Positions 17,685 to 25,873 of a stretch of DNA of 64,000 nt are shown here, in pieces. Origin of the DNA: an uncultured Coriobacteriaceae bacterium (lineage in GTDB: Bacteria > Actinomycetota > Coriobacteriia > Coriobacteriales > Eggerthellaceae). The notes beneath the pieces are model-generated. The model was not told the origin of the DNA and did no database searches. It was given only the letters and a program-made list of their open reading frames with translations. Every line of letters begins with the position of its first letter. The stretch's first letter is position 1. The stretch is taken from positions 202,222-266,221 of the forward strand of contig CACXMZ010000006.1 in assembly GCA_902768975.1 (NCBI GenBank). Reading direction: 5' to 3'. Position numbers and translations under genes: made by a program.

Positions 17685-18611
17685 ATGGGAAAAATGAATA
17701 CCGCAGGTTTTGTGACTCTCGACGACGTGAACGGCGTAGTCGAAGAAAGCCCCGCGCCTGCGGTTCCGCTCATGCCCATTATTCATGTTATTAGCGACTC
17801 CATTGGTATTACGGCCCAAACCATTGCGCGTGCGGCGGCGAGCCAGTTCGGGGTAACCAACCCGCTTATCGAACTCTTGCCGAATATCAAGACCATCCAT
17901 GACATTACGCGCTTTTTGGAAGAGCACATAGAACAGGAAATACACGAAACAGGAAGCGATGAAATCCTGTGCTTTTACACGCTGGTCGAAGGTCCAACCT
18001 ACGACGCGTTCCAGGACTATCTTGCCGAACATCCCAATATCTTTGCAGTTGACCTGATGAGCGGGGCAATTCATGCCATCGAGCGCATTAGTGGCCTAAA
18101 GCCTGGCTATGAACGCGGTGTTCTGCGCGAAACTGACGATACTTACTACCAGCGTATTGAAGCTATGGAATTCACTATTGAACATGACGACGGGCGCAAC
18201 CCGCAAGACCTGACCAAAGCAGACATTGTGCTTTTGGGTGTTTCGCGTTCTTCGAAAACGCCCACGTCGGTGTATCTTTCCCAGGAAGGCTACAAGGTGG
18301 CCAATGTTCCGCTCGACCCTTCCACCACGCCGCCGAAAGAAATCTTCGACGTGGAACCTTCGCGGCTGTTTGGCCTGATGATTTCCCCCGAAGTGCTCTA
18401 TGGCATTCGCCAGCGCCGCCTGAATAGTGCCGAAAAAGCGGTGGCGGGCGAATATGCAAGCATTGAATTTATCGAACGGGACCTGGAAAAATCCCGCAAA
18501 CTTATGCGCCAGCTTGGCTGTATAGTGATACACACCGATAATCGTGCCGTTGAGGAGACTGCGCAAGAGATTTTGCGTTACTATGAAATGGCTCATCCAC
18601 GTAGCATGTAA
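17685..18611 (+). CDS. ppsR: pyruvate, phosphate dikinase regulatory protein
   Basis: Bifunctional ADP-dependent kinase and pyrophosphorylase that inactivates and reactivates pyruvate phosphate dikinase by phosphorylating the threonine next to the catalytic histidine. The 308-residue protein carries HVISDSIGITAQTIARAAASQF near the N-terminus and the P-loop GVSRSSKTPTSVYLSQEGYKVAN, both signatures of the DUF299/PPPK family. A roughly 30-residue N-terminal extension precedes the conserved core. It stands directly before its predicted target ppdK, 48 nt apart, so the pair forms a regulatory module for pyruvate/PEP interconversion. Confidence 0.95.
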   Translation: MGKMNTAGFVTLDDVNGVVEESPAPAVPLMPIIHVISDSIGITAQTIARAAASQFGVTNPLIELLPNIKTIHDITRFLEEHIEQEIHETGSDEILCFYTLVEGPTYDAFQDYLAEHPNIFAVDLMSGAIHAIERISGLKPGYERGVLRETDDTYYQRIEAMEFTIEHDDGRNPQDLTKADIVLLGVSRSSKTPTSVYLSQEGYKVANVPLDPSTTPPKEIFDVEPSRLFGLMISPEVLYGIRQRRLNSAEKAVAGEYASIEFIERDLEKSRKLMRQLGCIVIHTDNRAVEETAQEILRYYEMAHPRSM

Positions 18612-18659
18612 ATGCCGCGTTTATGAGATATATGTTGGCCGCGTTTTTAGGAGTTCGAC

Positions 18660-21410
18660 GTGACTGATGCAGTAAAGCGTGTCTATGCATTTGGTAGGGA
18701 TGCAGAAGGCAACAACGTAACCGAAGGCAACACTTCCATGAAGGCAGTCCTTGGCGGCAAGGGTGCCAACCTCGCGGAAATGGCCAATATCGGCCTGCCG
18801 GTGCCTCCGGGTTTCACTATTACCTGCCAGACCTGCATGGAATATGCGGGTGCCGGTAATACCTGGCCAGAAGGGGCGCTCGACGAAATCGAGCAGTATC
18901 GCCAGGATCTGGAAAACCGCCTGGGCAAGAAAATCGGAGACACAAACGACCCGCTGCTCGTTTCCGTACGCAGTGGCGCTCCCATTTCCATGCCGGGCAT
19001 GATGGACACCGTGCTCAACCTTGGTTTGAATGACGAGTCCATCAATGGCCTTATCGCCCAAACTGAAAACCCGCGCTTCGCCTGGGACAGCTACCGCCGC
19101 TTTATCCAGATGTTTAGCAGCGTGGTTATGGGCCTTGAAGGCGACCTCTTTGAAAATGCTATTACCGCCATGAAGAATATTCGTGGCGTTCGTTCCGACA
19201 CGGACCTTACGGCAGAAGACCTGCAGGAACTGGTTGGTCAGTTCAAGCAGATTTTTGCCGACCACGTAAAGGCAGCCGACTACCCAGACCTGGTGGTGGA
19301 CGGCGTTGCCCAGTTCCCGCAAGACCCGATGACTCAGCTGAAGCTGGCCATTGAAGCTGTGTTTGGCAGCTGGAACAACCCGCGTGCCGTCCTGTATCGC
19401 AAGCAGAACAAGATTGACGACACCATGGGCACGGCTGTAAACGTGCAGTCCATGGTCTTTGGCAATAAGGGCGAAACTAGTGCGACAGGCGTGGCCTTTA
19501 CGCGTAACGCTGCCACCGGTGAAAAGGAATTCTACGGCGACTACCTGGTGAACGCCCAGGGCGAAGACGTGGTGGCAGGCATCCGTAACACGAGCCCCAT
19601 TGCTGAACTCAAGACCGTTCCTGGCTTGGAAGAAGCGGGCGAAGAACTGGAAGGCATCTTCAAGGTGCTTGAAGACCACTTCCGCGACATGTGCGACATC
19701 GAATTTACCATCGAGCAGGGCAAACTCTACATGCTGCAAACCCGCGTGGGTAAGCGCACGGCTGCCGCTGCTATTCGTATTGCCATCGACATGGAAAAAG
19801 AAGGGCTTATTTCGCGCGAAGAAGCCGTTGCCCGCGTGAACCCCGACCAGCTCGACCAGCTGCTGCATCCGCAGTTCGACAAGAACGCAGGCTACGAAGT
19901 GCTGGCCCGTGGCTTGAATGCCAGCCCAGGTGCTGCCGTGGGTGAAGCGGTCTTTAGTTCCGAAGACGCCGTGCAGGCTGCCGCCGAAGGCCGCAAGTGC
20001 GTGCTCGTGCGTTGGGAAACTAACCCCGACGACCTGCCAGGTATGATTGCCGCTGAAGGCATTCTTACCAGCCATGGTGGCAAGACCAGCCATGCGGCCG
20101 TTATTGCCCGCGGTATGGGTGCGCCCTGTGTTTGCGGCGTGGACGCCCTGCGCATCGACGCGGAAGCCAAGCAGGCCATTGTTGAAGGTACCGACGTGGT
20201 TATTCGCGAAGGCGACATGATTTCCATCGACGGCACCCAGGGTATCCTGGTAAATGGCGCGGTTGACCTGGTCATGCCTGAACTGACGGGCGATCTGGAC
20301 ACCATGCTTGAATGGGCGGACGAATTCCGTACCATGGGCGTGCGTGCCAATGCCGACAACCCCGAAGACGCCCAGCTGGCGCGCGACTTTGGCGCTACGG
20401 GTATTGGTCTGTGCCGTACCGAGCACATGTTCCTGGGTGAACGCAAGCAGATTATCCAGAACTTCATCCTGAATGAAGACGAAGCTACGCGCACCGAAGC
20501 GCTGGCGCAGCTGCTTGAAGCACAGACGGGCGACTTCCTGGGCATCTTTAAGGCCATGGACGGCTACCCGGTTATCGTGCGTTTGCTCGACCCGCCGCTG
20601 CACGAATTCCTGGACAGCCCGCGTGAACTTGAAGTTGAAATCGCAGTGGCCGAAGCCAAGGGTGCAAGCGACGAAGAACTGGCACCGAAGCGTGCCCTGC
20701 TGGCCCAGATCGACGGCATGAGCGAAGCCAACCCCATGTTGGGTCTGCGCGGTGTGCGTCTGTCTATCCTCTTCCCGCAGCTTCCGGTTATGCAGGCCCG
20801 TGCTATTGCTACGGCCTGTGCCCAGCTGCAGAAGGAAGGCTTGAAGCCGCATCCTGAAATCATGATTCCGCTCGTTTCGCTTGAATCTGAAATCGAAACC
20901 ATGCGCAACGAAGTGCAGGCGGTTATCGACCAAGTTGCTGAAGAACAAGGTGTCGAACTCCATATTCCTATTGGCACCATGATCGAACTCCCGCGTGCTG
21001 CGGTTATCGCTGACCAGATTGCCAAGCATGCCGACTTCTTCAGCTTTGGCACGAACGACCTGACGCAAACCACCTTTGGTTTCAGCCGCGACGACGTAGA
21101 AGCCAAGTTCATTCCTACCTACCTTGAACGTAAGCTTTTGCCGCAGAATCCCTTTGAAACCCTGGACGACGGTGTTGCCGAACTCGTTCGTATGGGTACC
21201 GAAAAGGGCCGTGCTGCGAACTCTGATTTGGTGGTTGGCATTTGTGGCGAACATGGTGGCGACCCCGAGTCCGTGAACAAGTTCTTCAACATTGGCTTGG
21301 ACTACGTGAGCTGTTCGCCCTACCGCGTTCCGCTGGCTCGCCTGGCCGCTGCGCAAGCTGCTCTTGCCAAGAAGACGGGCCAAGACGCCGGCTTCAAGAG
21401 CCAACTCTAA
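18660..21410 (+). CDS. ppdK: pyruvate, phosphate dikinase
   Basis: PPDK interconverts ATP + phosphate + pyruvate and AMP + pyrophosphate + PEP. The 916 residues show the N-terminal ATP-grasp domain (LGGKGANLAEMANIGLPVPPGFTI, SVRSGAPISMPGMMDTVLNLGLN), the central phosphohistidine domain with GGKTSHAAVIARGMGAPCV, where the His is catalytic and the Thr two residues before it is the expected PpsR target, and the C-terminal PEP/pyruvate barrel (TMIELPRAAV, GICGEHGGDPESV). The GTG start follows TTAGGAG. The family motif normally reads GGMTSHAAV; Lys replaces Met here. A terminator follows. Confidence 0.97.
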   Translation: MTDAVKRVYAFGRDAEGNNVTEGNTSMKAVLGGKGANLAEMANIGLPVPPGFTITCQTCMEYAGAGNTWPEGALDEIEQYRQDLENRLGKKIGDTNDPLLVSVRSGAPISMPGMMDTVLNLGLNDESINGLIAQTENPRFAWDSYRRFIQMFSSVVMGLEGDLFENAITAMKNIRGVRSDTDLTAEDLQELVGQFKQIFADHVKAADYPDLVVDGVAQFPQDPMTQLKLAIEAVFGSWNNPRAVLYRKQNKIDDTMGTAVNVQSMVFGNKGETSATGVAFTRNAATGEKEFYGDYLVNAQGEDVVAGIRNTSPIAELKTVPGLEEAGEELEGIFKVLEDHFRDMCDIEFTIEQGKLYMLQTRVGKRTAAAAIRIAIDMEKEGLISREEAVARVNPDQLDQLLHPQFDKNAGYEVLARGLNASPGAAVGEAVFSSEDAVQAAAEGRKCVLVRWETNPDDLPGMIAAEGILTSHGGKTSHAAVIARGMGAPCVCGVDALRIDAEAKQAIVEGTDVVIREGDMISIDGTQGILVNGAVDLVMPELTGDLDTMLEWADEFRTMGVRANADNPEDAQLARDFGATGIGLCRTEHMFLGERKQIIQNFILNEDEATRTEALAQLLEAQTGDFLGIFKAMDGYPVIVRLLDPPLHEFLDSPRELEVEIAVAEAKGASDEELAPKRALLAQIDGMSEANPMLGLRGVRLSILFPQLPVMQARAIATACAQLQKEGLKPHPEIMIPLVSLESEIETMRNEVQAVIDQVAEEQGVELHIPIGTMIELPRAAVIADQIAKHADFFSFGTNDLTQTTFGFSRDDVEAKFIPTYLERKLLPQNPFETLDDGVAELVRMGTEKGRAANSDLVVGICGEHGGDPESVNKFFNIGLDYVSCSPYRVPLARLAAAQAALAKKTGQDAGFKSQL

Positions 21411-21428
21411 GGTCTCATAGCTTTCTTG

Positions 21429-21457
21429 AAAGGGTCCGAGCAATCGGGCCCTTTTTC
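21429..21457 (+). terminator. terminator after ppdK
   Basis: AAAGGGTCCGA (21429-21439), loop GCAA and TCGGGCCCTTT (21444-21454, one G-U pair) are followed by T-rich sequence. It lies 18 nt after the ppdK stop. Confidence 0.9.
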
Positions 21458-21461
21458 TTTT

Positions 21462-21623
21462 ATTCCGCTGTTCTGCCGTACAGCGGAATTATCGATGTTG
21501 CGCTTTAATCTGCTGGCACTCTAAGCCCTCCGTGCTCCGGTCACGCACCAAAGTGCGCTCCCTTCGCCAGTCGGGCTTATTGCGCTCAGCAGATTAAATG
21601 CTCACTGACTCTTCGACCACCTA
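21462..21623. repeat. nested palindromic intergenic element, family 1, copy A
   Basis: A leading hairpin ATTCCGCTGT/ACAGCGGAAT (21462-21471, 21480-21489) is followed by the shared left end TCGATGTTGCGCT. Perfect 12-bp arms TTTAATCTGCTG (21504-21515) and CAGCAGATTAAA (21587-21598) enclose TAAGCCC/GGGCTTA and CGCAC/GTGCG stems. The shared right end GCTCACTGACTCTTCGAC closes it. Copy B at 36045-36205 is nearly identical over its whole length. It lies between the ppdK terminator and the promoter of the next gene. Confidence 0.9.
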
Positions 21624-21634
21624 CGATTTAATCT

Positions 21635-21640
21635 TATAAT
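21635..21640 (+). promoter_or_regulatory. -10 box for the GltD-like oxidoreductase gene
   Basis: A perfect TATAAT lies 54 nt before the gene start and just right of repeat copy A. No clear -35 at 17 bp. Confidence 0.45.
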
Positions 21641-21694
21641 TTCACATATGAAACAGCTGCTTATTGGCATGAGTGCGAAAAAGGAGTGTCGGAC

Positions 21695-22909
21695 ATGGCC
21701 GTACATGTTATTAATGAAGCAAATCGCTGCCTTCAGTGCAAAAAGCCCAGTTGTGTTGAAGGTTGCCCCGTGCATACGCCCATCCCGCAGATTATTGAAG
21801 AGTTTAAACAGCACAAACTCATGGAAGCGGGTGCACAGTTATTTGCGAACAATCCGCTTTCGCTTGTGTGTGCCATTGTGTGCGACCACGAAGCCCAGTG
21901 TTCAGGGCACTGCGTCCTGGCGAAAAAAGACGCGCCTATTTCCTTCTTCAGTATTGAGCGTTTTATTTCCGACGCCTATTTGGATCGCATGCGTCCGCAG
22001 TTGGCCGAACGCAAGGGCAAAAAGGCTGCCGTTATTGGAGCGGGGCCTTCCGGCATGACGGTTGCCCTGGTGCTGGCTCAGGCTGGCTATGACATTACTG
22101 TCTTTGACGACAATAGCCACGTGGGCGGCATGCTCTACTATGGCATCCCCGAGTTCCGTCTTTCGAAAAGTGTGTTGGCGCGTTACCGCAAGGTGATGGA
22201 CGCTTTTGGTATTCAATTCCGTCCGAATACGGTCCTGGGTGAAGCACTCGATATAGAAGACTTATTCCGTGACGGCTACGAGGCCATTTTCGTGGGTACG
22301 GGTGTGTGGCGCCCCAAGAACTTAGGGATCGAAGGCGAAAGTCTGGCTAACGTGCACTTTGGTATTTCGTATTTGGCTAACCCCGACGCCTATGCGCTGG
22401 GGGACAAGGTGGCCATCATTGGCATGGGCAACGTGGCTATGGACGTGGCGCGTACGGCCCTGCGCCATGGGGCGCAAGAGGTAACTCTGTACGGGCGGTC
22501 CAAGCGCGTTGCCGCGAGCGAAAATGAAGTGGCTTATGCCAAGTTGGATGGCGCTGAATTCGTGCATGGCATGGCAATTGAAAAAGTCCTGCCGGAAGGC
22601 CCCGTGTTTAAGGTGGCTATTTTTGACGAAGACGACGAGGTGGTGGGCTACGAAGAAGATCTTGCCTGCATTCAGGCAGACTCAACTATTTTGGCGGTGA
22701 GCCAGGGGCCAAAGAACAAGCTTATTAATTCGTCGCGCTGCTTGGAGGGTGATGAGCGCGGGCTTTTGGTTACCGACGAGAATTGCATGACCACCTGCGC
22801 TGGCGTGTTTGCGGCAGGGGATGTGGTCCATGGTTCTAATACGGTTGTGGCAGCGGTAGACGAAGCAAAACGAGCTGCCGCAGCTATGATTAAGTTTATG
22901 GAACGCTAA
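21695..22909 (+). CDS. GltD-like FAD/NAD(P)-dependent oxidoreductase with N-terminal Fe-S region
   Basis: A 404-residue protein related to the small subunit of glutamate synthase and to other electron-transferring subunits. The N-terminal cysteine-rich domain has CLQCKKPSCVEGCPVHTPIP and a second cluster CAIVCDHEAQCSGHC, expected to hold two [4Fe-4S] clusters. Two Rossmann sites follow: AAVIGAGPSGMTVALVLAQAGYDIT for FAD and VAIIGMGNVAMDVARTAL for NAD(P)H. The C-terminus has GVFAAGDVVHGSNTVVAAVDEAKRAA, the usual FAD-binding end. No large GltB subunit is adjacent, so its partner is unknown. The ATG at 21695 lies 8 nt after AAGGAG. Confidence 0.85.
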   Translation: MAVHVINEANRCLQCKKPSCVEGCPVHTPIPQIIEEFKQHKLMEAGAQLFANNPLSLVCAIVCDHEAQCSGHCVLAKKDAPISFFSIERFISDAYLDRMRPQLAERKGKKAAVIGAGPSGMTVALVLAQAGYDITVFDDNSHVGGMLYYGIPEFRLSKSVLARYRKVMDAFGIQFRPNTVLGEALDIEDLFRDGYEAIFVGTGVWRPKNLGIEGESLANVHFGISYLANPDAYALGDKVAIIGMGNVAMDVARTALRHGAQEVTLYGRSKRVAASENEVAYAKLDGAEFVHGMAIEKVLPEGPVFKVAIFDEDDEVVGYEEDLACIQADSTILAVSQGPKNKLINSSRCLEGDERGLLVTDENCMTTCAGVFAAGDVVHGSNTVVAAVDEAKRAAAAMIKFMER

Positions 22910-22975
22910 GCCTTCACGCGTCATAGCACAGGGTTATTCATTCTTTCTGATAAACCTTTTCTCTATCGCGTTCCC

Positions 22976-23022
22976 TTGACAGGTATTGTCTCTCTTACTA
23001 AACTAACATATGAGCATATGTT
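22976..23022 (+). promoter_or_regulatory. arsR promoter and ArsR/SmtB-type operator
   Basis: TTGACA (22976-22981), a 17-bp spacer and TAAACT (22999-23004) form a strong promoter. Directly after it AACATATG-AG-CATATGTT (23005-23022) is a perfect palindrome of the ATATGA..N..TCATAT type bound by SmtB/ArsR-family metal sensors. It overlaps the expected transcription start, which suits repression released by metal. Confidence 0.8.
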
Positions 23023-23039
23023 CAGATGTTAGGAGAATT

Positions 23040-23384
23040 ATGTCTAAGAAAGAGCAAAAGCACGAACACGGGCACACAAACGGCTATAAAGACCTGTTGG
23101 TACCCGACGAAGAAATGCTCTATGACCTGGCAGATCTGTTCAAGGTTTTTGGTGACACCACCCGCATCAAGATTTTGTATTCCCTCATGGAACAGGAGTT
23201 GCCGGTAGCGGCCATTTCAGAAGCGGTGGGGGTGTCGCAGAGTGCGGTGTCTCACCAGCTGCGCAGCCTCAAGCAAGCCCATTTGGTGAAGTTTCGCAAG
23301 GAAGGCAAGCAGATTATTTACTCGCTTTCCGACGACCATGTTTACACCATGCTTTCCCAAGGCTTAAGCCATATCTGTGAATAA
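23040..23384 (+). CDS. ArsR/SmtB-family metal-sensing repressor
   Basis: A 114-residue winged-helix repressor. The core DLADLFKVFGDTTRIKILYSLMEQELPVAAISEAVGVSQSAVSHQLRSLKQAHLVKFRKEGKQIIYSL is a textbook ArsR fold with the recognition helix SQSAVSHQLRSL. The N-terminus is His-rich (KHEHGHTNGY) and the C-terminus has DDHVYTMLSQGLSHICE, giving His/Asp/Glu ligands at helix alpha5 as in Zn/Co/Cd sensors; the CxC motif of arsenic sensors is missing. The ATG at 23040 follows AGGAG. It probably autoregulates and controls the following HMA and P-type ATPase genes. Confidence 0.9.
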   Translation: MSKKEQKHEHGHTNGYKDLLVPDEEMLYDLADLFKVFGDTTRIKILYSLMEQELPVAAISEAVGVSQSAVSHQLRSLKQAHLVKFRKEGKQIIYSLSDDHVYTMLSQGLSHICE

Positions 23385-23406
23385 GTCTTTTTAAGGAGAT
23401 GAAACT

Positions 23407-23625
23407 ATGCGTAAAGTAATGAAACTTGAAGGCGAGATTTGTGCGAATTGCGCGGCCAAGGTTCAGGCGGCGGTGGAAAAGCTTCCCGGGGTAAATGAGG
23501 CAAGCGTGAACGCCATGACCTACAAGTTCACCCTCGACGCCGAAGATGCCGCCTTCGATGCCGCCCTGGAACAGTCCATCAAGATCTTTGCTGATATTGA
23601 ACCAGATTGCGAGGTTGTGGCATAA
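23407..23625 (+). CDS. heavy-metal-associated (HMA) domain protein
   Basis: A 72-residue single-domain metallochaperone-like protein. The beta-alpha-beta-beta-alpha-beta ferredoxin-like pattern starts MRKVMKLEGEICANCAAKVQAAVEKLPGV, where CANC replaces the usual GMTCxxC metal-binding loop (CxxC kept). It is located between the metal repressor and the P1B ATPase. The ATPase lacks an N-terminal HMA domain of its own, so this protein may supply that domain as a separate subunit. AAGGAGATGAA precedes the ATG. Confidence 0.88.
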   Translation: MRKVMKLEGEICANCAAKVQAAVEKLPGVNEASVNAMTYKFTLDAEDAAFDAALEQSIKIFADIEPDCEVVA

Positions 23626-23805
23626 AAGGGTTATAGGTCCATTTCACCGAGCGCTTCCGCTGTTCGGTGAAACCATTCACTGGATGGTTTCACCTCATGC
23701 GCTCTCGCTTGACGCTCGTTCACCTAGTTAAGTGCAATTTTCGGCAACAGCGAAAATTGCGGTATTTGAACTCACGACATCGGCTCAACGGACCTATAAC
23801 CCTTT
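23625..23805. repeat. nested palindromic intergenic element, family 2, copy 2
   Basis: The perfect 16-bp outer arms are AAAGGGTTATAGGTCC (23625-23640) and its complement (23790-23805). The inner hairpin GGTGAAACCAT/ATGGTTTCACC (23666-23676, 23684-23694) is the counterpart of the one at 3360-3388 with compensatory changes. The tail module GGCAACAGC ... GAACTCACGACATCG lies inside the arms here, but outside them in copy 1. The element fills the gap between the HMA gene and the metal ATPase gene. Confidence 0.88.
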
Positions 23806-23820
23806 AGGCTCATCTGGATT

Positions 23821-25719
23821 ATGAACAAGAAGCAAAAAAAGAAACGAAATCGGATTCTGGTAGCACTCGCCATTTTCGTGGTCTTCGAAGCCATGGAAGT
23901 CGTAGGTGTCTTTGACGCATTGCCGGGGGGCCTTTGGCTTGAGTTTGCTGCCTTTCTGGTTCCTTACCTTATTGCAGGCTACGATGTGCTTGCTAAGGCC
24001 TGGCATGGTATAACGCACAAGCAACCCTTCGACGAAAACCTGCTCATGAGCATTGCGACCATCGGTGCCTTTGCTTTGGTGTTTTTCCCCGAAGCGGAAC
24101 CGCATATGGCTGAAGGCGCAGCGGTTATGCTGTTTTACCAGGTAGGGGAGTTGTTTGAAAGCTATGCGGTAGGCAAGACGCGGCGCAATATTGCAGACAT
24201 GATGGACATCGCACCCGACTTCGCCACTATTGAAGAAGGCGGGCAGCTGGTGCAGGTTGACCCTGCGAGTGTGGCGGTGGGAAGCACCATCGTGGTCAAG
24301 CCAGGGGAGCGTGTGCCCCTCGATGGCGTGGTTATTGAAGGTTCAAGCCAGCTAGACACTTCGGCTCTGACGGGTGAATCCGTGCCTCGCATGGTGGAAG
24401 CGGGTGCGCAAGTAGCCAGTGGTTGCGTGAATATGACCGGCGTACTGAGTATACGAACCACTAAGGCCTATGGCGAATCCACTGTTCAGCGCATTTTGGA
24501 CCTGGTTGAAAATGCGAGCGAAAAGAAAGCCCGCACCGAAAACTTCATCACGCGCTTTGCGCGCTACTACACTCCTATTGTGGTGGGTCTGGCGCTTCTG
24601 ATTGCCCTGGCAAGCCCCTTGCTTCTGGGGCAAAGCTGGTCGAGCAGTGTGCAGGCGGCCCTTGTGTTCCTCGTAGTCAGTTGCCCCTGCGCCTTGGTTA
24701 TTAGTGTGCCTCTTTCGTTCTTTGGGGGCATAGGCGCCGCAAGCCGCAAAGGCATTTTGGTAAAGGGCTCCAGCTACTTGGAAGCGCTTGCACAGGTGAA
24801 CACGGTTGCCTTCGACAAAACGGGCACCTTAACGAGCGGAACCTTTACGGTGGTCGACATTGTCGCCGCCCCGTATTTCAGCCCCGACCTTGTCCTGTCC
24901 TACGCTGCCCATGCTGAAAACTATTCGAACCACCCCATAGCTCAGTCGGTGCGCGAAAAGTTTGGCAAGACCATTGACGCAAGTAAGGTGGCAGAAGCTG
25001 AAGAAATAAGTGGCGAAGGTGTCAAAGCCCTTGTCGAAGGGCGTGCGGTGCTGGTGGGCAATGCCAAACTACTTGAGCGTGCAGGCGTGAGCGCAGAAGA
25101 GTACGCAAGTACCGGCACGGTGCTTTACGTGGCCATAGATGGGGTATATGCAGGGCGCATTGTTATTGCCGACACACTTAAAGACGACGCGGCAGAAACG
25201 GTGAGTTCATTACGAAACGCAGGCGTTAAGCGCATCGTCATGCTTACGGGCGACCGCGAAGAAGTGGCAGCTGAAGTGGCAGGGCAGCTTGGTTTGAGCG
25301 AATACCATGCCCAGTGTTTGCCTGCCGACAAAGTTGCCCATGTTGAAGGCCTGCTTACTCAGGCAGGGGATCGCGGCAAGGTGGCCTTTGTGGGTGACGG
25401 CATTAACGACGCCCCGGTGCTTATGCGTGCCGACGTGGGCATTGCCATGGGCGCTCTTGGATCCGACGCCGCCATTGAAGCCGCTGACGTGGTGCTTATG
25501 GACGACAAGCCCGCCAACATCGCCAAAGCCATCGGTATTGCGCGCAAAACTATGCACATCGTTCGTCAAAACATCGTCTTTGCCATAGGCGTAAAGGTGC
25601 TCATCATGATTCTGGCCCTGCCGTTTATTGGTATTGCGAACATGTGGCTGGCCGTTTTTGGTGACGTTGGTGTGGCGTGCCTCGCTATTCTCAATGCCAT
25701 GCGTACCCTTCGCGTATAG
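23821..25719 (+). CDS. P1B-type heavy-metal-translocating ATPase (Zn/Cd/Co type)
   Basis: A 632-residue membrane pump expected to export divalent metal. It lacks an N-terminal HMA domain. Membrane segments flank the actuator motif LDTSALTGESVPR. The transmembrane metal-site motif is SCPCALVIS (CPC). The phosphorylation site is AFDKTGTLTSG, followed by AENYSNHPIAQSV (HP motif) and GDGINDAPVLMRADVGIAMG. The CPC plus HP pattern and the neighbouring SmtB-type repressor favour Zn/Cd/Pb export. No strong ribosome-binding site precedes the ATG; the element upstream ends 15 nt before it. Confidence 0.93.
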   Translation: MNKKQKKKRNRILVALAIFVVFEAMEVVGVFDALPGGLWLEFAAFLVPYLIAGYDVLAKAWHGITHKQPFDENLLMSIATIGAFALVFFPEAEPHMAEGAAVMLFYQVGELFESYAVGKTRRNIADMMDIAPDFATIEEGGQLVQVDPASVAVGSTIVVKPGERVPLDGVVIEGSSQLDTSALTGESVPRMVEAGAQVASGCVNMTGVLSIRTTKAYGESTVQRILDLVENASEKKARTENFITRFARYYTPIVVGLALLIALASPLLLGQSWSSSVQAALVFLVVSCPCALVISVPLSFFGGIGAASRKGILVKGSSYLEALAQVNTVAFDKTGTLTSGTFTVVDIVAAPYFSPDLVLSYAAHAENYSNHPIAQSVREKFGKTIDASKVAEAEEISGEGVKALVEGRAVLVGNAKLLERAGVSAEEYASTGTVLYVAIDGVYAGRIVIADTLKDDAAETVSSLRNAGVKRIVMLTGDREEVAAEVAGQLGLSEYHAQCLPADKVAHVEGLLTQAGDRGKVAFVGDGINDAPVLMRADVGIAMGALGSDAAIEAADVVLMDDKPANIAKAIGIARKTMHIVRQNIVFAIGVKVLIMILALPFIGIANMWLAVFGDVGVACLAILNAMRTLRV

Positions 25720-25751
25720 GGGTAAAAGCTACGGATGGTTTTGTCCAAAAA

Positions 25752-25780
25752 TGGGAAAATCCCCCGTCCCTGTTTTCCCA
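25752..25780. repeat. short palindromic element with CCGTCCC core, diverged copy 1
   Basis: TGGGAAAA ... TTTTCCCA terminal inverted repeats (8 bp) enclose CCCCCGTCCCTG. The layout matches the 27-bp elements at 29192, 29222 and 47052. Confidence 0.6.
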
Positions 25781-25793
25781 ATCGCGTGTAAAC

Positions 25794-25826
25794 TGTCTCA
25801 TTTTTACTCCGTCCCCAAGTGGGACA
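25794..25826. repeat. short palindromic element with CCGTCCC core, diverged copy 2
   Basis: TGTCTCA ... TGGGACA ends (one mismatch) enclose CCGTCCCC. It lies 13 bp after copy 1 and just upstream of the thrH ribosome-binding site region. Confidence 0.5.
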
Positions 25827-25873
25827 ATGCTCCTTGTGCTATCTTCTTTCTGTTACCAACGAAGGAGTTATGC

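Noticed and set aside
18621..21443. 940-codon open frame on the minus strand opposite ppdK
   Set aside because: It mirrors ppdK codon bias (GAA/GCC-rich codons leave few antisense stops). The sequence is low-complexity in pattern, has no ribosome-binding site, and matches no family, while the plus strand is a complete PPDK.
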